A stretch of DNA of 64,000 bases from Pseudoxanthomonas indica (GCF_900167565.1 NZ_FUZV01000002.1:434001-498000), one strand, 5' to 3'; positions 8,245 to 18,315 are shown, counted from the first letter of the stretch. Numbers and translations are program-made. Notes: generated by a model not told the origin, from the letters alone.

Positions 8245-11200
8245 ATGAACGCCATAGAACCCGCCCAATCCCCCGACCTCCACCACGCCCGCCGCGCCAT
8301 CGACGGGGCGATGAGCCGTGACCGCGGCCGGCTGCATGGGCTGTGGTCGCGCTGGCAGGCCAAACCGGGCGAGGCGGCCCCGCGCGAGGCCTTCGCCCAG
8401 GCCCTGGCCAGTTCGGTGGCCCGGCGCGAGGCGCGTGCTGCGTCGGTGCCCACGGTCACCCTGGACGAAGCCCTGCCCATCGCCCGCGAAGGCGAGGCCA
8501 TCGTCGAGCTGATCCGCAAGCATCCGGTCGTGGTCATCGCCGGCGAGACGGGTTCGGGCAAGACCACCCAGTTGCCCAAGCTGTGCCTGGCCGCTGGCCG
8601 CGGCGTGGCCGGGATGATTGGCTGCACCCAGCCGCGCCGCATCGCCGCGCGCGCGGTGGCGCGCCGGGTCGCCGAGGAACTGGGCACCGGCATCGGCGAT
8701 GCCGTGGGTTACCAGGTGCGCTTCAACGACCAGGTGGGCGAGGACACCCGCATCAAGTTCATGACCGACGGCATCCTGCTGGCGGAGATCGCCAGCGACC
8801 GCTGGTTGTCGAACTACGACACGATCATCGTGGACGAAGCGCATGAGCGCAGCCTCAATATCGATTTCCTGCTCGGCTATCTCAAGCAGTTGCTGCGCAA
8901 GCGCAAGGACCTGAAGGTGATCATCACCTCGGCCACCATCGATACCGAGCGCTTCTCCCGTCATTTCGACGATGCGCCGGTGATCAGCGTCGAAGGCCGC
9001 ACCTATCCGGTGTCGGTGCTGTACCGGCCGTTGGAGGGTGAGGGCGGCGAGGATGGCCGCGCCGGCGAGCGTACGGTCAACGATGCCATTGTGGCGGCAG
9101 TGGACGAGATCACCCGCCACGACCCGCGCGGCGACGTGCTGCTGTTCCTGCCGGGCGAGCGCGAAATCCGCGACGCCCACCAGGCACTGGAGCGGCGCAA
9201 GTACCGCGAAACCGAAGTGCTGCCGCTGTACGCGCGGCTGTCCACCAAGGATCAGGATCGGGTGTTCAACCCGGGTCCGAAGCGACGCCTGGTGCTGGCC
9301 ACCAACGTGGCCGAGACTTCGCTGACGGTGCCGCGCATCCGCTACGTCATCGATCCCGGCTACGCTCGGGTCAAGCGCTACAGCCCGCGGCAGAAACTGG
9401 ACCGTCTGCATATCGAGCCCATCGCCCAGGCCAGCGCCAACCAGCGCAAGGGTCGTTGTGGGCGCATCGCAGAAGGCATCTGCTATCGGCTGTATGCCGA
9501 ATCCGATTTCCTCGCACGGCCGGAATTCACCGATCCCGAGATCCGTCGTTCCAGCCTGGCCGGCGTGATCCTGCGCATGCTGCAACTGGGACTGGGCCGG
9601 ATCGAGGACTTCCCGTTTGTCGAAGCTCCGGACGAACGTGCCGTGGCCGATGGCTGGCAGCAGCTGGGCGAACTGGGCGCGGTCGACAAGGATCGCAAGC
9701 TGACCACCATCGGCCGGCAGATGGCGCGCCTGCCGGTGGACGTCAAGCTCGCCCGCATGCTGGTGGCCGCGCAGCAACACCGCTGCCTGCGCGAGATGAT
9801 CACCATCGCCGCCTTCCTGGGCATCCAGGATCCACGCGAGCGCCCACCCGAAGCGCGCGAGGCGGCGGACAACGCGCACGCACGCTTTGCCGATCCGCGT
9901 TCGGAGTTCCTGGGCATCGTCAAGCTGTGGGACGCCTACCGAAGCGCGCACGAAGAACTGACCCAGTCGAAGCTGCGCGACTGGTGCGAGCGGCATTTCC
10001 TTGGCTTCCTGCGCATGCGCGAGTGGCGCGAACTGCATCGGCAACTGCTGTTGCTGTGCGAGGAGCTGGGCTGGTCGCTGGACACCGCGCCGGAGCCGGA
10101 CACGGAGAAAGCGCGCCAGGCCGCGTACGTGGCGCTGCATCGCGCCTTGATTGCCGGCCTGCCCACGCAGGTGGGCCACCGCACCGAGAAGAACGACTAC
10201 CAGGCGCCACGCCAGAGGCGCTTCCAGGTATTCCCGGGATCGGCGCTGGCCAAGAAGCCACCGCCCTGGCTGCTCGCCGCCACCCTGCTCGACACCCAGC
10301 GCGTCTGGGGCCTGACCAATGCGGCGATTGAACCGGACTGGGTGATCGCCGAAGTACCGCACCTGCTCGCGCGCAAGCATTTCGATCCGCACTGGTCGCG
10401 GGCGCAGGGCCACGTGCTGGCTTCCGAACAGATCAGCCTGTTCGGCCTGGTGCTGGCGCCGAAGAAGCCGGTGCACTATGGCCGCATCGCACCGCTGGAA
10501 GCGCACGACATCTTCGTGCGGCAGGCGCTGGTGACCGGCGAGATCAACACCCGCGCCGGCTTTGTGGCCGACAACCTGCACACGCTGGAGCAGGCGCGCG
10601 AGGAAGAAGCCAAGCTGCGTCGCGCCGGCCTGGTGGCCGATGAGGACTGGCAGGCGCGCTGGTACTTGCAGCGCATTCCTTCGGACATCCACTCGGCCGC
10701 CGGTCTGGATGCCTGGTGGAAAGCGCAGGCGCCGGAAGCGCGGCGCAAGCTGCTGTGGTCGTTGACCGAACTGTTGCCCGGCGAGGGCAGCGAAGAGGAT
10801 CGCTATCCCAAGTATTTCGCCCTGGGCGATGCACGCTTGCCGCTGCACTACCGGTTCGAGCCGGGCGCGGTCGACGATGGCGTGACCCTGGAACTGCCGC
10901 TGCATCTGCTCAATGCGCTGGATCCGGCACGCTTGTCGTGGCTGGCGCCGGGCTTCGTGGCGGACAAGGCCGCGGGCCTGATTCGCAGCCTGCCCAAGGC
11001 GATGCGGCGCAATTACGTGCCGGCGCCGGATTTCGGCCGCGCCTTCTTCGAAGCGTTTCCGCAGCCGAGCGCGGACGACATCCGCGGTGAGCTGGCGCGC
11101 TTCCTGGCGCGCACCACCGGCACCACGCTGGCTGCGCTCGACTTTGACGAGTCTGCGCTGGAGCCGCATCTGCGCATGAACCTGCGCCTGCGCGAGGACG

Positions 11201-12219
11201 TGCGCGATCCGGCGCGTGCCAGTGAAGCCAAGGTGCTCGCCGAGTCGCGGGATCTGGATGCTTTGCGTGCCCGCTTTGGTGACCGTGCCGGCCAGGCGTT
11301 TGCCGCCCGCGCCGGCCGGGCGATGGCCGCCAGTGGCCTTCGCGAGTTTCCGGCGCAGGCGATTCCGGAACAGGTGCCGGGCGAAGCCGGCGTGCCGGCA
11401 TTTCCGGCGCTGGTGGACGAAGGCGACAGCGTGGCGCTGCGCGTATTCGCCGATCGCGGCGAAGCCCGGCAGGCGCACCCGCTCGGCGTGCGTCGCTTGC
11501 TGGAGTTCGCGCTGGCCGACAAGCTCAAGCAAGCGCGCAAGCAACTGCCGGTGTCGCCCAAAACCGGCCTCCTGTACGCGGCCATCGAGCAATTCCACGA
11601 TGCCAGTGGCAAGCCCGGCCTGCATCCGAATGAGCGCAAGGAACGTTTGCAGGCCGATATCGCCGATGCGGCCATGAACGCGGTGCTGGCCGAAGGCCTG
11701 GAACAGATCCGCGATCGCGCAGCCTTCGAGCGTCGTCGCGACGAGTCGGCGCGCGTGTTGTTTGCCGAAGCGATGGCGCGGCTGACTCTGGCCGAATCCA
11801 TTCTCGCAGCGGTCGCGGAAGTGAAGCCGCAGTTGGAATCGCCGCTGATGGGCTGGGCCCGCGGCAATCTGGACGATCTGCAGGGCCAGTTGCAGGGCCT
11901 GATCCATCCGGGCTTCCTGCGCCGCACCCCGGCCGCCGCGCTGGCCGAGTTCCCGCGTTACCTGAAAGGCATGCGCCTGCGCGCCGAACGCGCGCTGCGC
12001 GATCCGGTACGCGACCAGGCGCGCATGCTGGAAATCAAGCCGTTTGCCGATGCCTTGGCCGAGGCGCGCGCGCAGGGCCTGGATGCACGTGCCGACTGGC
12101 AGGCGCTGCGCTGGGATCTGGAGGAATTGCGGATCTCCGTTTTCGCCCAGGAGCTGTCCGCGCGCGGCGGCGTCTCACCCAAGAAACTGGCGCAACGTCT
12201 GCAGGCACTGCGTGGGTGA
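8245..12219 (+). CDS. hrpA: ATP-dependent RNA helicase HrpA (DEAH box)
   Basis: 1324 residues, close to E. coli HrpA (1300). The ATG at 8245 is preferred over the TTG one codon earlier. HrpA is a DEAH/RHA helicase involved in mRNA processing and rescue of stalled ribosomes. Walker A GETGSGKT is at 100-107, DEAH at 197-200 (IIVDEAHERSLN), then the SAT motif (ITSATID) and motif VI (QRKGRCGR). The helicase-associated (HA2/ratchet) domain and OB fold follow, then the long HrpA-specific C-terminal region of about 650 residues. The gene is monocistronic or leads into relA 103 bp downstream. The long open frame antisense to it is a codon-bias shadow. Confidence 0.96.
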   Translation: MNAIEPAQSPDLHHARRAIDGAMSRDRGRLHGLWSRWQAKPGEAAPREAFAQALASSVARREARAASVPTVTLDEALPIAREGEAIVELIRKHPVVVIAGETGSGKTTQLPKLCLAAGRGVAGMIGCTQPRRIAARAVARRVAEELGTGIGDAVGYQVRFNDQVGEDTRIKFMTDGILLAEIASDRWLSNYDTIIVDEAHERSLNIDFLLGYLKQLLRKRKDLKVIITSATIDTERFSRHFDDAPVISVEGRTYPVSVLYRPLEGEGGEDGRAGERTVNDAIVAAVDEITRHDPRGDVLLFLPGEREIRDAHQALERRKYRETEVLPLYARLSTKDQDRVFNPGPKRRLVLATNVAETSLTVPRIRYVIDPGYARVKRYSPRQKLDRLHIEPIAQASANQRKGRCGRIAEGICYRLYAESDFLARPEFTDPEIRRSSLAGVILRMLQLGLGRIEDFPFVEAPDERAVADGWQQLGELGAVDKDRKLTTIGRQMARLPVDVKLARMLVAAQQHRCLREMITIAAFLGIQDPRERPPEAREAADNAHARFADPRSEFLGIVKLWDAYRSAHEELTQSKLRDWCERHFLGFLRMREWRELHRQLLLLCEELGWSLDTAPEPDTEKARQAAYVALHRALIAGLPTQVGHRTEKNDYQAPRQRRFQVFPGSALAKKPPPWLLAATLLDTQRVWGLTNAAIEPDWVIAEVPHLLARKHFDPHWSRAQGHVLASEQISLFGLVLAPKKPVHYGRIAPLEAHDIFVRQALVTGEINTRAGFVADNLHTLEQAREEEAKLRRAGLVADEDWQARWYLQRIPSDIHSAAGLDAWWKAQAPEARRKLLWSLTELLPGEGSEEDRYPKYFALGDARLPLHYRFEPGAVDDGVTLELPLHLLNALDPARLSWLAPGFVADKAAGLIRSLPKAMRRNYVPAPDFGRAFFEAFPQPSADDIRGELARFLARTTGTTLAALDFDESALEPHLRMNLRLREDVRDPARASEAKVLAESRDLDALRARFGDRAGQAFAARAGRAMAASGLREFPAQAIPEQVPGEAGVPAFPALVDEGDSVALRVFADRGEARQAHPLGVRRLLEFALADKLKQARKQLPVSPKTGLLYAAIEQFHDASGKPGLHPNERKERLQADIADAAMNAVLAEGLEQIRDRAAFERRRDESARVLFAEAMARLTLAESILAAVAEVKPQLESPLMGWARGNLDDLQGQLQGLIHPGFLRRTPAAALAEFPRYLKGMRLRAERALRDPVRDQARMLEIKPFADALAEARAQGLDARADWQALRWDLEELRISVFAQELSARGGVSPKKLAQRLQALRG

Positions 12220-12322
12220 AACCCGCACCAGCAGCTGTGGCATGACCTCATCACCGCGCAGGACTGTATTCCCGCCGCGCGTGCAGGTAAGTTAGAGCGG
12301 CCCCACCGAACGAGAGACGCCT

Positions 12323-14536
12323 GTGTTGTCCGCTCCACGCACCGACGTGATCACCCTGCTGCAACGGCCGTCGCTGGCCACGCTGCCGGCGGATCTGCGT
12401 GCGCTGGTACAGACGCGTATCGATGCGAGTGGCGAGGTACCGCTGCGCGATGCGCTGCCGGTGGTGGCCGATACGCTGGACACGCTGGCGGCGTTGTCCG
12501 CCGATGGCGAAGTCCTGGCGGCAGCCCTGCTGTTCGCCTTGCCTGGCAGTGAAGGCGAACAGCCGAAGCCCGAACCCGGCAAGCCGGATACAGCGAAGCA
12601 GGAAGCAGCCAAGTCGGCTGCGGCCAAATGGCCGCCGGCGCTGGTGGACCTGATCGAAGGCCAGCAAGCCGCGTCACAGGTCTGGGTGCTGCACGCCGAG
12701 CAGCAGCGCGGCGGCAGCAACGAAGGCCTGCGCCGCCTGCTGCTGGCGATCGTGCGCGATCTGCGCGTGGTGCCGATCCTGCTCGCACGGCAACTGGCGC
12801 GCATGCGCCACGCCGGCGCGCTGGAAGAGACCGAACGGCGCGCACTGGCGCGCCTGACCCGCGACATCCACGCGCCGCTGGCCAACCGGCTCGGCATCTG
12901 GCAGCTCAAGTGGGAGCTGGAAGACCTCGCCTTCCGCTACCTGGAGCCGGACACCTACAAGCAGATCGCATCGCAGCTGGATGAAAAGCGCGTCGGTCGC
13001 GAGCGCTATATCGAAGCGGTCAAGACCACACTGCGCGAAGGCCTGGCCGAACACGGCATCAGCGCCGAGATCAGCGGTCGCCCCAAGCACATCTACAGCA
13101 TCTGGCGGAAGATGCAGCGCAAGCAGGTCTCGTTCGACGAGTTGTACGACCTGCGCGCCGTCCGGGTCACCGTCGATGACGTGGCCGCCTGCTATGCCGC
13201 GCTCGGCATCGTGCATGCCCTGTGGCAACCGGTGCCGAGCGAATTCGACGACTACATCGCCCGCCCCAAGTCCAACGACTACCGCTCCCTGCATACCGCG
13301 GTGATCGGACCCGAAGGGCGCACGCTGGAAGTGCAGATCCGCACCCACGAAATGCATGCGCAGGCCGAACTGGGCGTGGCCGCGCACTGGCGCTACAAGG
13401 AAGGCGGCGGCGACAAGGCCTTCGATCGCAAGATCGCCTGGATGCGCCGTCTGCTCGATCACACCCAGGAAGGCGGCGACGGCGATGGCCTGGCCAGCGA
13501 ACTGGATGCCGAGTTGGTCGAGGATCGCGTGTACGCGCTCACACCCAAGGGGGAAGTGATTGATCTGGTGCAGGGCGGCACGGTGCTGGACTTCGCCTAC
13601 CACGTACACACCATGGTCGGACACCGCACGCGCGGGGCCAAGGTCAATGGCCGCATCGTGCCCCTCAACCACGCGCTGCACAGTGGCGACCGCGTGGAAA
13701 TCCTGACTTCCAAGACCGGCGAGCCGCGCCGCGACTGGCTCTTGCCGGCCAATGGTTTCCTCGCCAGCGGGCGCTCGCGCGACAAGGTGCGCGCCTGGTT
13801 CCACAAGCTCGATCGCGCGCGCAACCTGCAGGCCGGCCGCGAGTTGCTGGAAAAGGAACTCAAGCGCCTCGGCCTGCACCATGCCGACCTGGCGCCGATG
13901 GCGAAGAAATTCCACGCCGAAAGCGTGGATGATCTCTACATCCAGGTGGCGCTGGGCGACGTGGGCCCCAACCAGATCGTGCGCGCGCTGCACGACGAAC
14001 AGCGCGCCGCCGCGGCCCCGGCGGCACCGCCGTCGCTGCTGCCGCCCGGGCGCAAGCCGGGTGGCCGCAAGCCGGCCGCACCAGGCAAGTCCAAGTTCAC
14101 GGTCGAGGGCGTGGGCAATCTGCTGGTACAGCTGGCGCGTTGCTGCCAGCCGGTGCCTGGCGAGCCCATCAGTGGCTATCTGACCCGCGGTCGTGGCGTG
14201 ACCGTGCATCGGCGCGACTGCGCCGCCTTCCTGCGGCTGGCCGCGACCAACCCGGCGCGTGTGTTGCCGGTGGAGTGGGGCGTGGCCGGTGGCGGTGGTT
14301 ATGAAGTGGACGTGGTGGTGCGGGCCTTCGACCGCAAATGGCTGTTGAAGGACATCACCACCCTGATCGCCCAGGAAGACGCCAACGTGCTGGACATCAA
14401 CAGCGACAACGCCCGCGGCAGTGGCCGGGTCCAGCTGCGCCTGCGCCTGAAGGTGGCCGACTTCGGCCAACTGTCGACCCTGCTTGGCAAACTGGACGCC
14501 ATCCCCGGGGTCGAGGACGCGCGACGTTCAGCCTGA
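12323..14536 (+). CDS. relA: GTP pyrophosphokinase RelA, (p)ppGpp synthetase I
   Basis: 737 residues from a GTG start, matching RelA length. RelA senses uncharged tRNA on the ribosome and makes (p)ppGpp. The N-terminal hydrolase domain has lost its His-Asp pair: where SpoT-type proteins read LLHDVVED this has AALLFALPGSE and a charged low-complexity insert, so it should only synthesise. The synthetase domain carries the EFDD signature (307-310) and RPKSNDYRSLH. A TGS domain lies near 400-462. The zinc-finger/CC domain has Cys607-Cys608 (ARCCQPVPG) and Cys633 (HRRDC), and an ACT/RRM domain ends the protein. A separate bifunctional SpoT is expected elsewhere in the genome. Confidence 0.95.
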   Translation: MLSAPRTDVITLLQRPSLATLPADLRALVQTRIDASGEVPLRDALPVVADTLDTLAALSADGEVLAAALLFALPGSEGEQPKPEPGKPDTAKQEAAKSAAAKWPPALVDLIEGQQAASQVWVLHAEQQRGGSNEGLRRLLLAIVRDLRVVPILLARQLARMRHAGALEETERRALARLTRDIHAPLANRLGIWQLKWELEDLAFRYLEPDTYKQIASQLDEKRVGRERYIEAVKTTLREGLAEHGISAEISGRPKHIYSIWRKMQRKQVSFDELYDLRAVRVTVDDVAACYAALGIVHALWQPVPSEFDDYIARPKSNDYRSLHTAVIGPEGRTLEVQIRTHEMHAQAELGVAAHWRYKEGGGDKAFDRKIAWMRRLLDHTQEGGDGDGLASELDAELVEDRVYALTPKGEVIDLVQGGTVLDFAYHVHTMVGHRTRGAKVNGRIVPLNHALHSGDRVEILTSKTGEPRRDWLLPANGFLASGRSRDKVRAWFHKLDRARNLQAGRELLEKELKRLGLHHADLAPMAKKFHAESVDDLYIQVALGDVGPNQIVRALHDEQRAAAAPAAPPSLLPPGRKPGGRKPAAPGKSKFTVEGVGNLLVQLARCCQPVPGEPISGYLTRGRGVTVHRRDCAAFLRLAATNPARVLPVEWGVAGGGGYEVDVVVRAFDRKWLLKDITTLIAQEDANVLDINSDNARGSGRVQLRLRLKVADFGQLSTLLGKLDAIPGVEDARRSA

Positions 14537-14555
14537 GTGGGTATGCTGGCGCCGA

Positions 14556-16157
14556 ATGTCAATCAACGAACAAACGCCGCCGCGCGATCGCATCGAACCC
14601 AGCACCGACTGGGACAAGGTGCGTTTTCGCGACGATCCCAGGAACAACGACGACGACTACGGCTACGACGAGTCGCGTTACCCGCCGCCGGCCTGGCGTT
14701 CGCGCCGGGTCTGGCGCTGGGGGCTGCTGATCCTGATCCTGTTGGCGGCGGTGCTGGTGGTGTTCCGCCAGCCGCTGGCAGCGGTGTTCTGGCCTGACAC
14801 GCGCATTCAACAGTTGCTGGATCAAGGCGATGCCGCCTTGCGCATTGGCCAGTTGAGCGCCAGCGGCGGACGCGGTGCGCGCCAGTATTACGAAGCCGCG
14901 CTGGCACTGGACGGCGATCGCAGCGAAGCGCGCGCCGGCCTGGCCAAGGTGGCCGAGGCCGCCCTGGTACAGGCGCGCCAATACACCGAACGCAAGCAAT
15001 ACGATCGTGCGCATGCCGCGCTGGCACTGGCCAACGAACTGCAGGTGCCGCGCGCCAACGCCACCCAGGTGGCCGACACCTTGCGCCAGCACGAAGCCGG
15101 TGGCTCGGACATCGAACCGCTGTTGAAGCAGGCGCTGGCCGCGCAGGCCGCGGGTCGCCTCGACGGCGCCCCGGATACCGCGCTGCCGTTGTTCCAGCGC
15201 GTCCTCAGCTTGCAGCCCGGACGCATCGAAGCCTTGGAAGGCCGCGAGGATGCGCTGTCGGACCTGCTGAAGGAAGCGCAGGCGCTGCTGGCCCAGGGCA
15301 AGGTGGCCGAGGCGGGCGCGGTGATCGCGCGTGTGCGCGGCTATGACCCCGGCCATGTCGATCTGCCGGCGGCGCAGGCGGCACTGGCACGCGCAGGCGA
15401 CAACGGCGTGAGCCGCGCCGATCAGGATCTGCGCGCACGACGCCTGGAAGCCGCACGCAAGGGCTACGAAGACGTGCTCTCCACCTCGCCCGACGAAGCG
15501 CGGGCGCGCCAGGGCCTGGATCGGGTCGCCGCCGCCTATGCCGAGCAGGCACGCAAGCAGGCCGGCGACTTCCACTTCACCGAGGCCGAAGCGGCGTTGG
15601 CGCAGGCGCGCGAGATTGCCCCGCAGTCCGCCGCGGTCAACGAAGCCGAGCAGGCCTTGGTGCGCGCCCGCGCCGCCGAGGCCCGCCTGGATGCACGGAC
15701 CTCGCCGCGACAGCGTGGTCAGCAGTTGGCCGACCTGCTCGACGGCATCGCCAAGGCCGAAGCGCGCAACGACTGGATCACCCCGCCGGGCGAAAGCGTC
15801 TACGACCAGCTGCGCGCAGCGCAGGCGCTGGCGCCGGACGATGCACGGGTGAAGAGCGTCGCCGCGCGGCTGCTGCCGGCGGTCACGCGCTGCTACGAGG
15901 ACGAACTGCGCGGCAATCGCCTGCGTCGCGCGCAGGCCTGCCTGTCGGCGTGGCAAACCCTGAGTCCGGGCGCCTCGGCGCTGCCCGAAGCGCGCCGGCA
16001 GATGGCGCAGAAGTGGATTGCCGTGGGCGGTGAACGTTTGGGCGCAGGCGACGTGGCGTTTGCCACGCAGGCCTTGAATGAAGCGCGTGCCTTGGCGCCG
16101 CAAGCGCCGGGTCTGCATGAGTTTGCCGAGCGCGTGCGGATGGCGCGCGTACCCTGA
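14556..16157 (+). CDS. Single-pass membrane protein with TPR-like repeats
   Basis: 533 residues. A charged, disordered cytoplasmic N-terminus of about 50 residues is followed by one membrane helix (WRWGLLILILLAAVLVVF, about 53-72). Then comes a long, Ala/Gln/Glu-rich helical region with degenerate TPR-like units of about 34 residues (YYEAALALDGDRSEARAGL; ALPLFQRVLSLQPGRIEAL). Such a layout suggests a scaffold facing the periplasm. It begins 19 bp after relA and is likely cotranscribed. I do not recognise a named family, and the partner is unknown. Two late cysteines (TRCYEDEL, AQACLSA) might form a disulfide. Confidence 0.7.
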   Translation: MSINEQTPPRDRIEPSTDWDKVRFRDDPRNNDDDYGYDESRYPPPAWRSRRVWRWGLLILILLAAVLVVFRQPLAAVFWPDTRIQQLLDQGDAALRIGQLSASGGRGARQYYEAALALDGDRSEARAGLAKVAEAALVQARQYTERKQYDRAHAALALANELQVPRANATQVADTLRQHEAGGSDIEPLLKQALAAQAAGRLDGAPDTALPLFQRVLSLQPGRIEALEGREDALSDLLKEAQALLAQGKVAEAGAVIARVRGYDPGHVDLPAAQAALARAGDNGVSRADQDLRARRLEAARKGYEDVLSTSPDEARARQGLDRVAAAYAEQARKQAGDFHFTEAEAALAQAREIAPQSAAVNEAEQALVRARAAEARLDARTSPRQRGQQLADLLDGIAKAEARNDWITPPGESVYDQLRAAQALAPDDARVKSVAARLLPAVTRCYEDELRGNRLRRAQACLSAWQTLSPGASALPEARRQMAQKWIAVGGERLGAGDVAFATQALNEARALAPQAPGLHEFAERVRMARVP

Positions 16158-16163
16158 TCGGGC

Positions 16164-16210
16164 ACACCCCCATTCGCGCTGCGCGCGAATCGCCCCCTGA
16201 CTCAGGGGGC
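16164..16210. repeat. Solitary copy of the two-hairpin REP-like element
   Basis: Two adjacent hairpins lie between convergent genes: ATTCGCGC-TGC-GCGCGAAT and CCCCCTGA-C-TCAGGGGG. The same pair, with the same spacing and flanking CACCCCC, occurs three times inside the 119-bp array at 48060-48411. The first stem differs from those copies by compensatory changes while the TGC loop is kept. It can serve as a bidirectional terminator-like structure here, although no T-run follows. Confidence 0.75.
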
Positions 16211-18315
16211 TAAGGCGCCTGGGTCAATCCGAATACGGTACGGACGGTCTCTCGGGCGGCATCGAGAGAGAAGTGTCGGGCGACGTTGTCGCGGCCGGCT
16301 GCGGACAGTCGGGTCCAGAGTGCTTCATCGCGATAGAGCGTGACGATCGCGTCGGCGAAGGCGTCGGCTGTGTCGACCACCAGTACGTCACGCCCATCCT
16401 GCAGACTCATGCCTTCCACCGCGCACGTCGTCGCGACGATGGGTTGGCCGTGGGCCATGCTCAGGTTGATCTTGCCCTTCACGCCGGCGCCGAAGCGCAG
16501 TGGCGCCAGCGCCACGCGCACCTGATCCATGTAGGGATCCAGATCGGCGACGTGGCCGTGCACGCGCACGCCGTGGCTACCGTCGAACGCGCGGATGTCG
16601 GCGGGTGGCTGGTCGCCGATGCAGTGGAAGCTCACGTCCGGCAGCTGTGCGTGCACCCGCGGATGGATGGCCTGCAGATACCAGCGCATGGCATCCAGAT
16701 TGGGGGCGTGCTGGAATCCGCCGACAAACACCAGATCGCGGCGCGACGCGTAATCACCGCCGGCTGCGGTCAGCCGATGCAGGTTGCTCACCACTTCGAC
16801 GCGGGCATCCGGGACATCGGTGGCCAGCAGGCTCCGCTCCACCGCACTGACCACCAGGGTGATGTCGCTGGCGCGCATCAGTCGTAGTTCGTCGGCGCGG
16901 GTGCGTTCGGCGGCGCGCAGCAGGGCGGCATCACCGGCCGTCTCGGCGGCGCGGCGTTCGCGCAGGTAGTGCAGATCCACGGTGTCGAACACCACCCGCG
17001 CCCGGGTGGACTTGCGCAGCAGGGGCAGGAACTCGTTGGCCACGTGGTGGCGCGAGACCATGACCGTGTCGAAGCGCGCGCCGTGCTCGCGCAGCCAGGC
17101 CGGTGCATTGCCGGCAAACGGCGCATACCAGCACTCCACACCCAGATCCTGCAGGGCCTGGGTATCGGCGCCCGCGTAGGCCAGGTCGGCCGGCAAAAAG
17201 ACGACGTGCGCGCCTTCCTCGATCAACAGCCGCATCAGATTGAGCAGACGCAGCGAACCGGAATCGCGATTGGCGCGTGGCGTGCTTTCTTCGATGATCA
17301 GAATCTGCGGACGATCCCGCGCCAACAATCCCGGCGAGGGCAATGATCGCGCCGGCAGTTGTCGCTGCAGGGCATCGGCCCACTTGGCGGCAAACACACC
17401 CTGGTTGCGCGCCTGGTAGGCCTTGACGCCGCTGGAGGGGTCGGTGCCGGCGGTGACGCCTTCGCGATGGACCACGCGCGAGCGCGGTTGGTAGAGCACC
17501 TCGCGCCCGGCCGCGCGCACCGCGAAGGCCAGGTCGGTGTCTTCGTAATACGCAGGCGCGTAGCGCGTGTCGAATCCGCCCAGTTCGCGGAACAGCGGCG
17601 TGGGCACGGCCAGTGCCGCGCCCGAGCAGTAGTCGGCTGCGCGCAGGCTGGCGTAGCGTGGATCATCGGGCGAATCGAAGCGGCCATAGTTCCAGGCCGC
17701 GCCATCGGCCATCACCACGCCGCCGGCTTCCTGCAGGCGACCGTCCGGGTAGATCAGCTGCGCCCCCACCAGTCCCGCGCGCGGGTGGGCTTCGAAGGTG
17801 GCCAGCAGCGCATCCAGCCAGCCTGGCTGCGGCACGGTGTCGTTGTTCAACAGCACTAGGTAATCGCCACGCGCGAGCGCCGCGCCGTCGTTGCAGGCGG
17901 CGATGAAGCCGCCATTGGCCGCGCGCCGGTGATAGCGCAGGCCGTCGATGGCGCGCATCCACGCTTCGGTCTCGTCGCTGGAGCCGTCGTCGACCACGAT
18001 CACTTCCATGCTTGCCTGCGGCGGATGCGCGGCCAGCGCGCGCAGGCAGTCCAGCGTGTCGGTGGCGTGGTTGTAGACCGGGATGACGATGCTCGCGCGC
18101 GGCGCATCGGCGCGCGGCAGTTCGAAAGGCGCAAACGGCGCCGGCGCCGGTGCGTACAGGAGCGGGGCGGGCAGGGGCAGGGCGGGTGACCAGTGCCGGC
18201 GCAGGCGCGACCAGGTGGCCTGCCAGCCGCGCGTTCGCACGCTGTTCATTCCCCGCCGGAACAGGCCGCTCAGGCGCGCGAACAGAAAGCGCACATGGGC
18301 CAAGGGCATCGACAT
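16210..18315 (-). CDS. Two-domain glycosyltransferase (GT2 plus GT4-like)
   Basis: 701 residues. Residues about 73-300 form a GT-A, family 2 domain (SIVIPVYNHATDTLDCL, VVDDGSSD at 107-114, LLNNDT with NND at 157-159, and the acceptor-side EDTDLAFAVRAAG). Residues about 340-700 form a GT-B, family 4-like domain with VFVGGFQHAPNLDAM, then PLRFGAGVKGKINLSMAHGQPIVATTCAVEGM, the usual nucleotide-sugar-binding end. The protein could add two sugars in turn to a surface polysaccharide or glycoprotein. No membrane helices are seen, but the basic N-terminus could touch the membrane. It stands alone, divergent from mrcB and outside any polysaccharide cluster visible here. Sugar and acceptor unknown. Confidence 0.85.
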   Translation of the reverse strand: MSMPLAHVRFLFARLSGLFRRGMNSVRTRGWQATWSRLRRHWSPALPLPAPLLYAPAPAPFAPFELPRADAPRASIVIPVYNHATDTLDCLRALAAHPPQASMEVIVVDDGSSDETEAWMRAIDGLRYHRRAANGGFIAACNDGAALARGDYLVLLNNDTVPQPGWLDALLATFEAHPRAGLVGAQLIYPDGRLQEAGGVVMADGAAWNYGRFDSPDDPRYASLRAADYCSGAALAVPTPLFRELGGFDTRYAPAYYEDTDLAFAVRAAGREVLYQPRSRVVHREGVTAGTDPSSGVKAYQARNQGVFAAKWADALQRQLPARSLPSPGLLARDRPQILIIEESTPRANRDSGSLRLLNLMRLLIEEGAHVVFLPADLAYAGADTQALQDLGVECWYAPFAGNAPAWLREHGARFDTVMVSRHHVANEFLPLLRKSTRARVVFDTVDLHYLRERRAAETAGDAALLRAAERTRADELRLMRASDITLVVSAVERSLLATDVPDARVEVVSNLHRLTAAGGDYASRRDLVFVGGFQHAPNLDAMRWYLQAIHPRVHAQLPDVSFHCIGDQPPADIRAFDGSHGVRVHGHVADLDPYMDQVRVALAPLRFGAGVKGKINLSMAHGQPIVATTCAVEGMSLQDGRDVLVVDTADAFADAIVTLYRDEALWTRLSAAGRDNVARHFSLDAARETVRTVFGLTQAP

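Noticed and set aside
8161..11907. Minus-strand open frame continuing upstream of dps across hrpA
   Set aside because: dps has its own ATG and ribosome site at 8160. The rest is the antisense of hrpA motifs and has the same composition artefact.
12674..14470. Long minus-strand frame opposite relA
   Set aside because: Antisense shadow of a well-conserved gene. No domain, no ribosome site.
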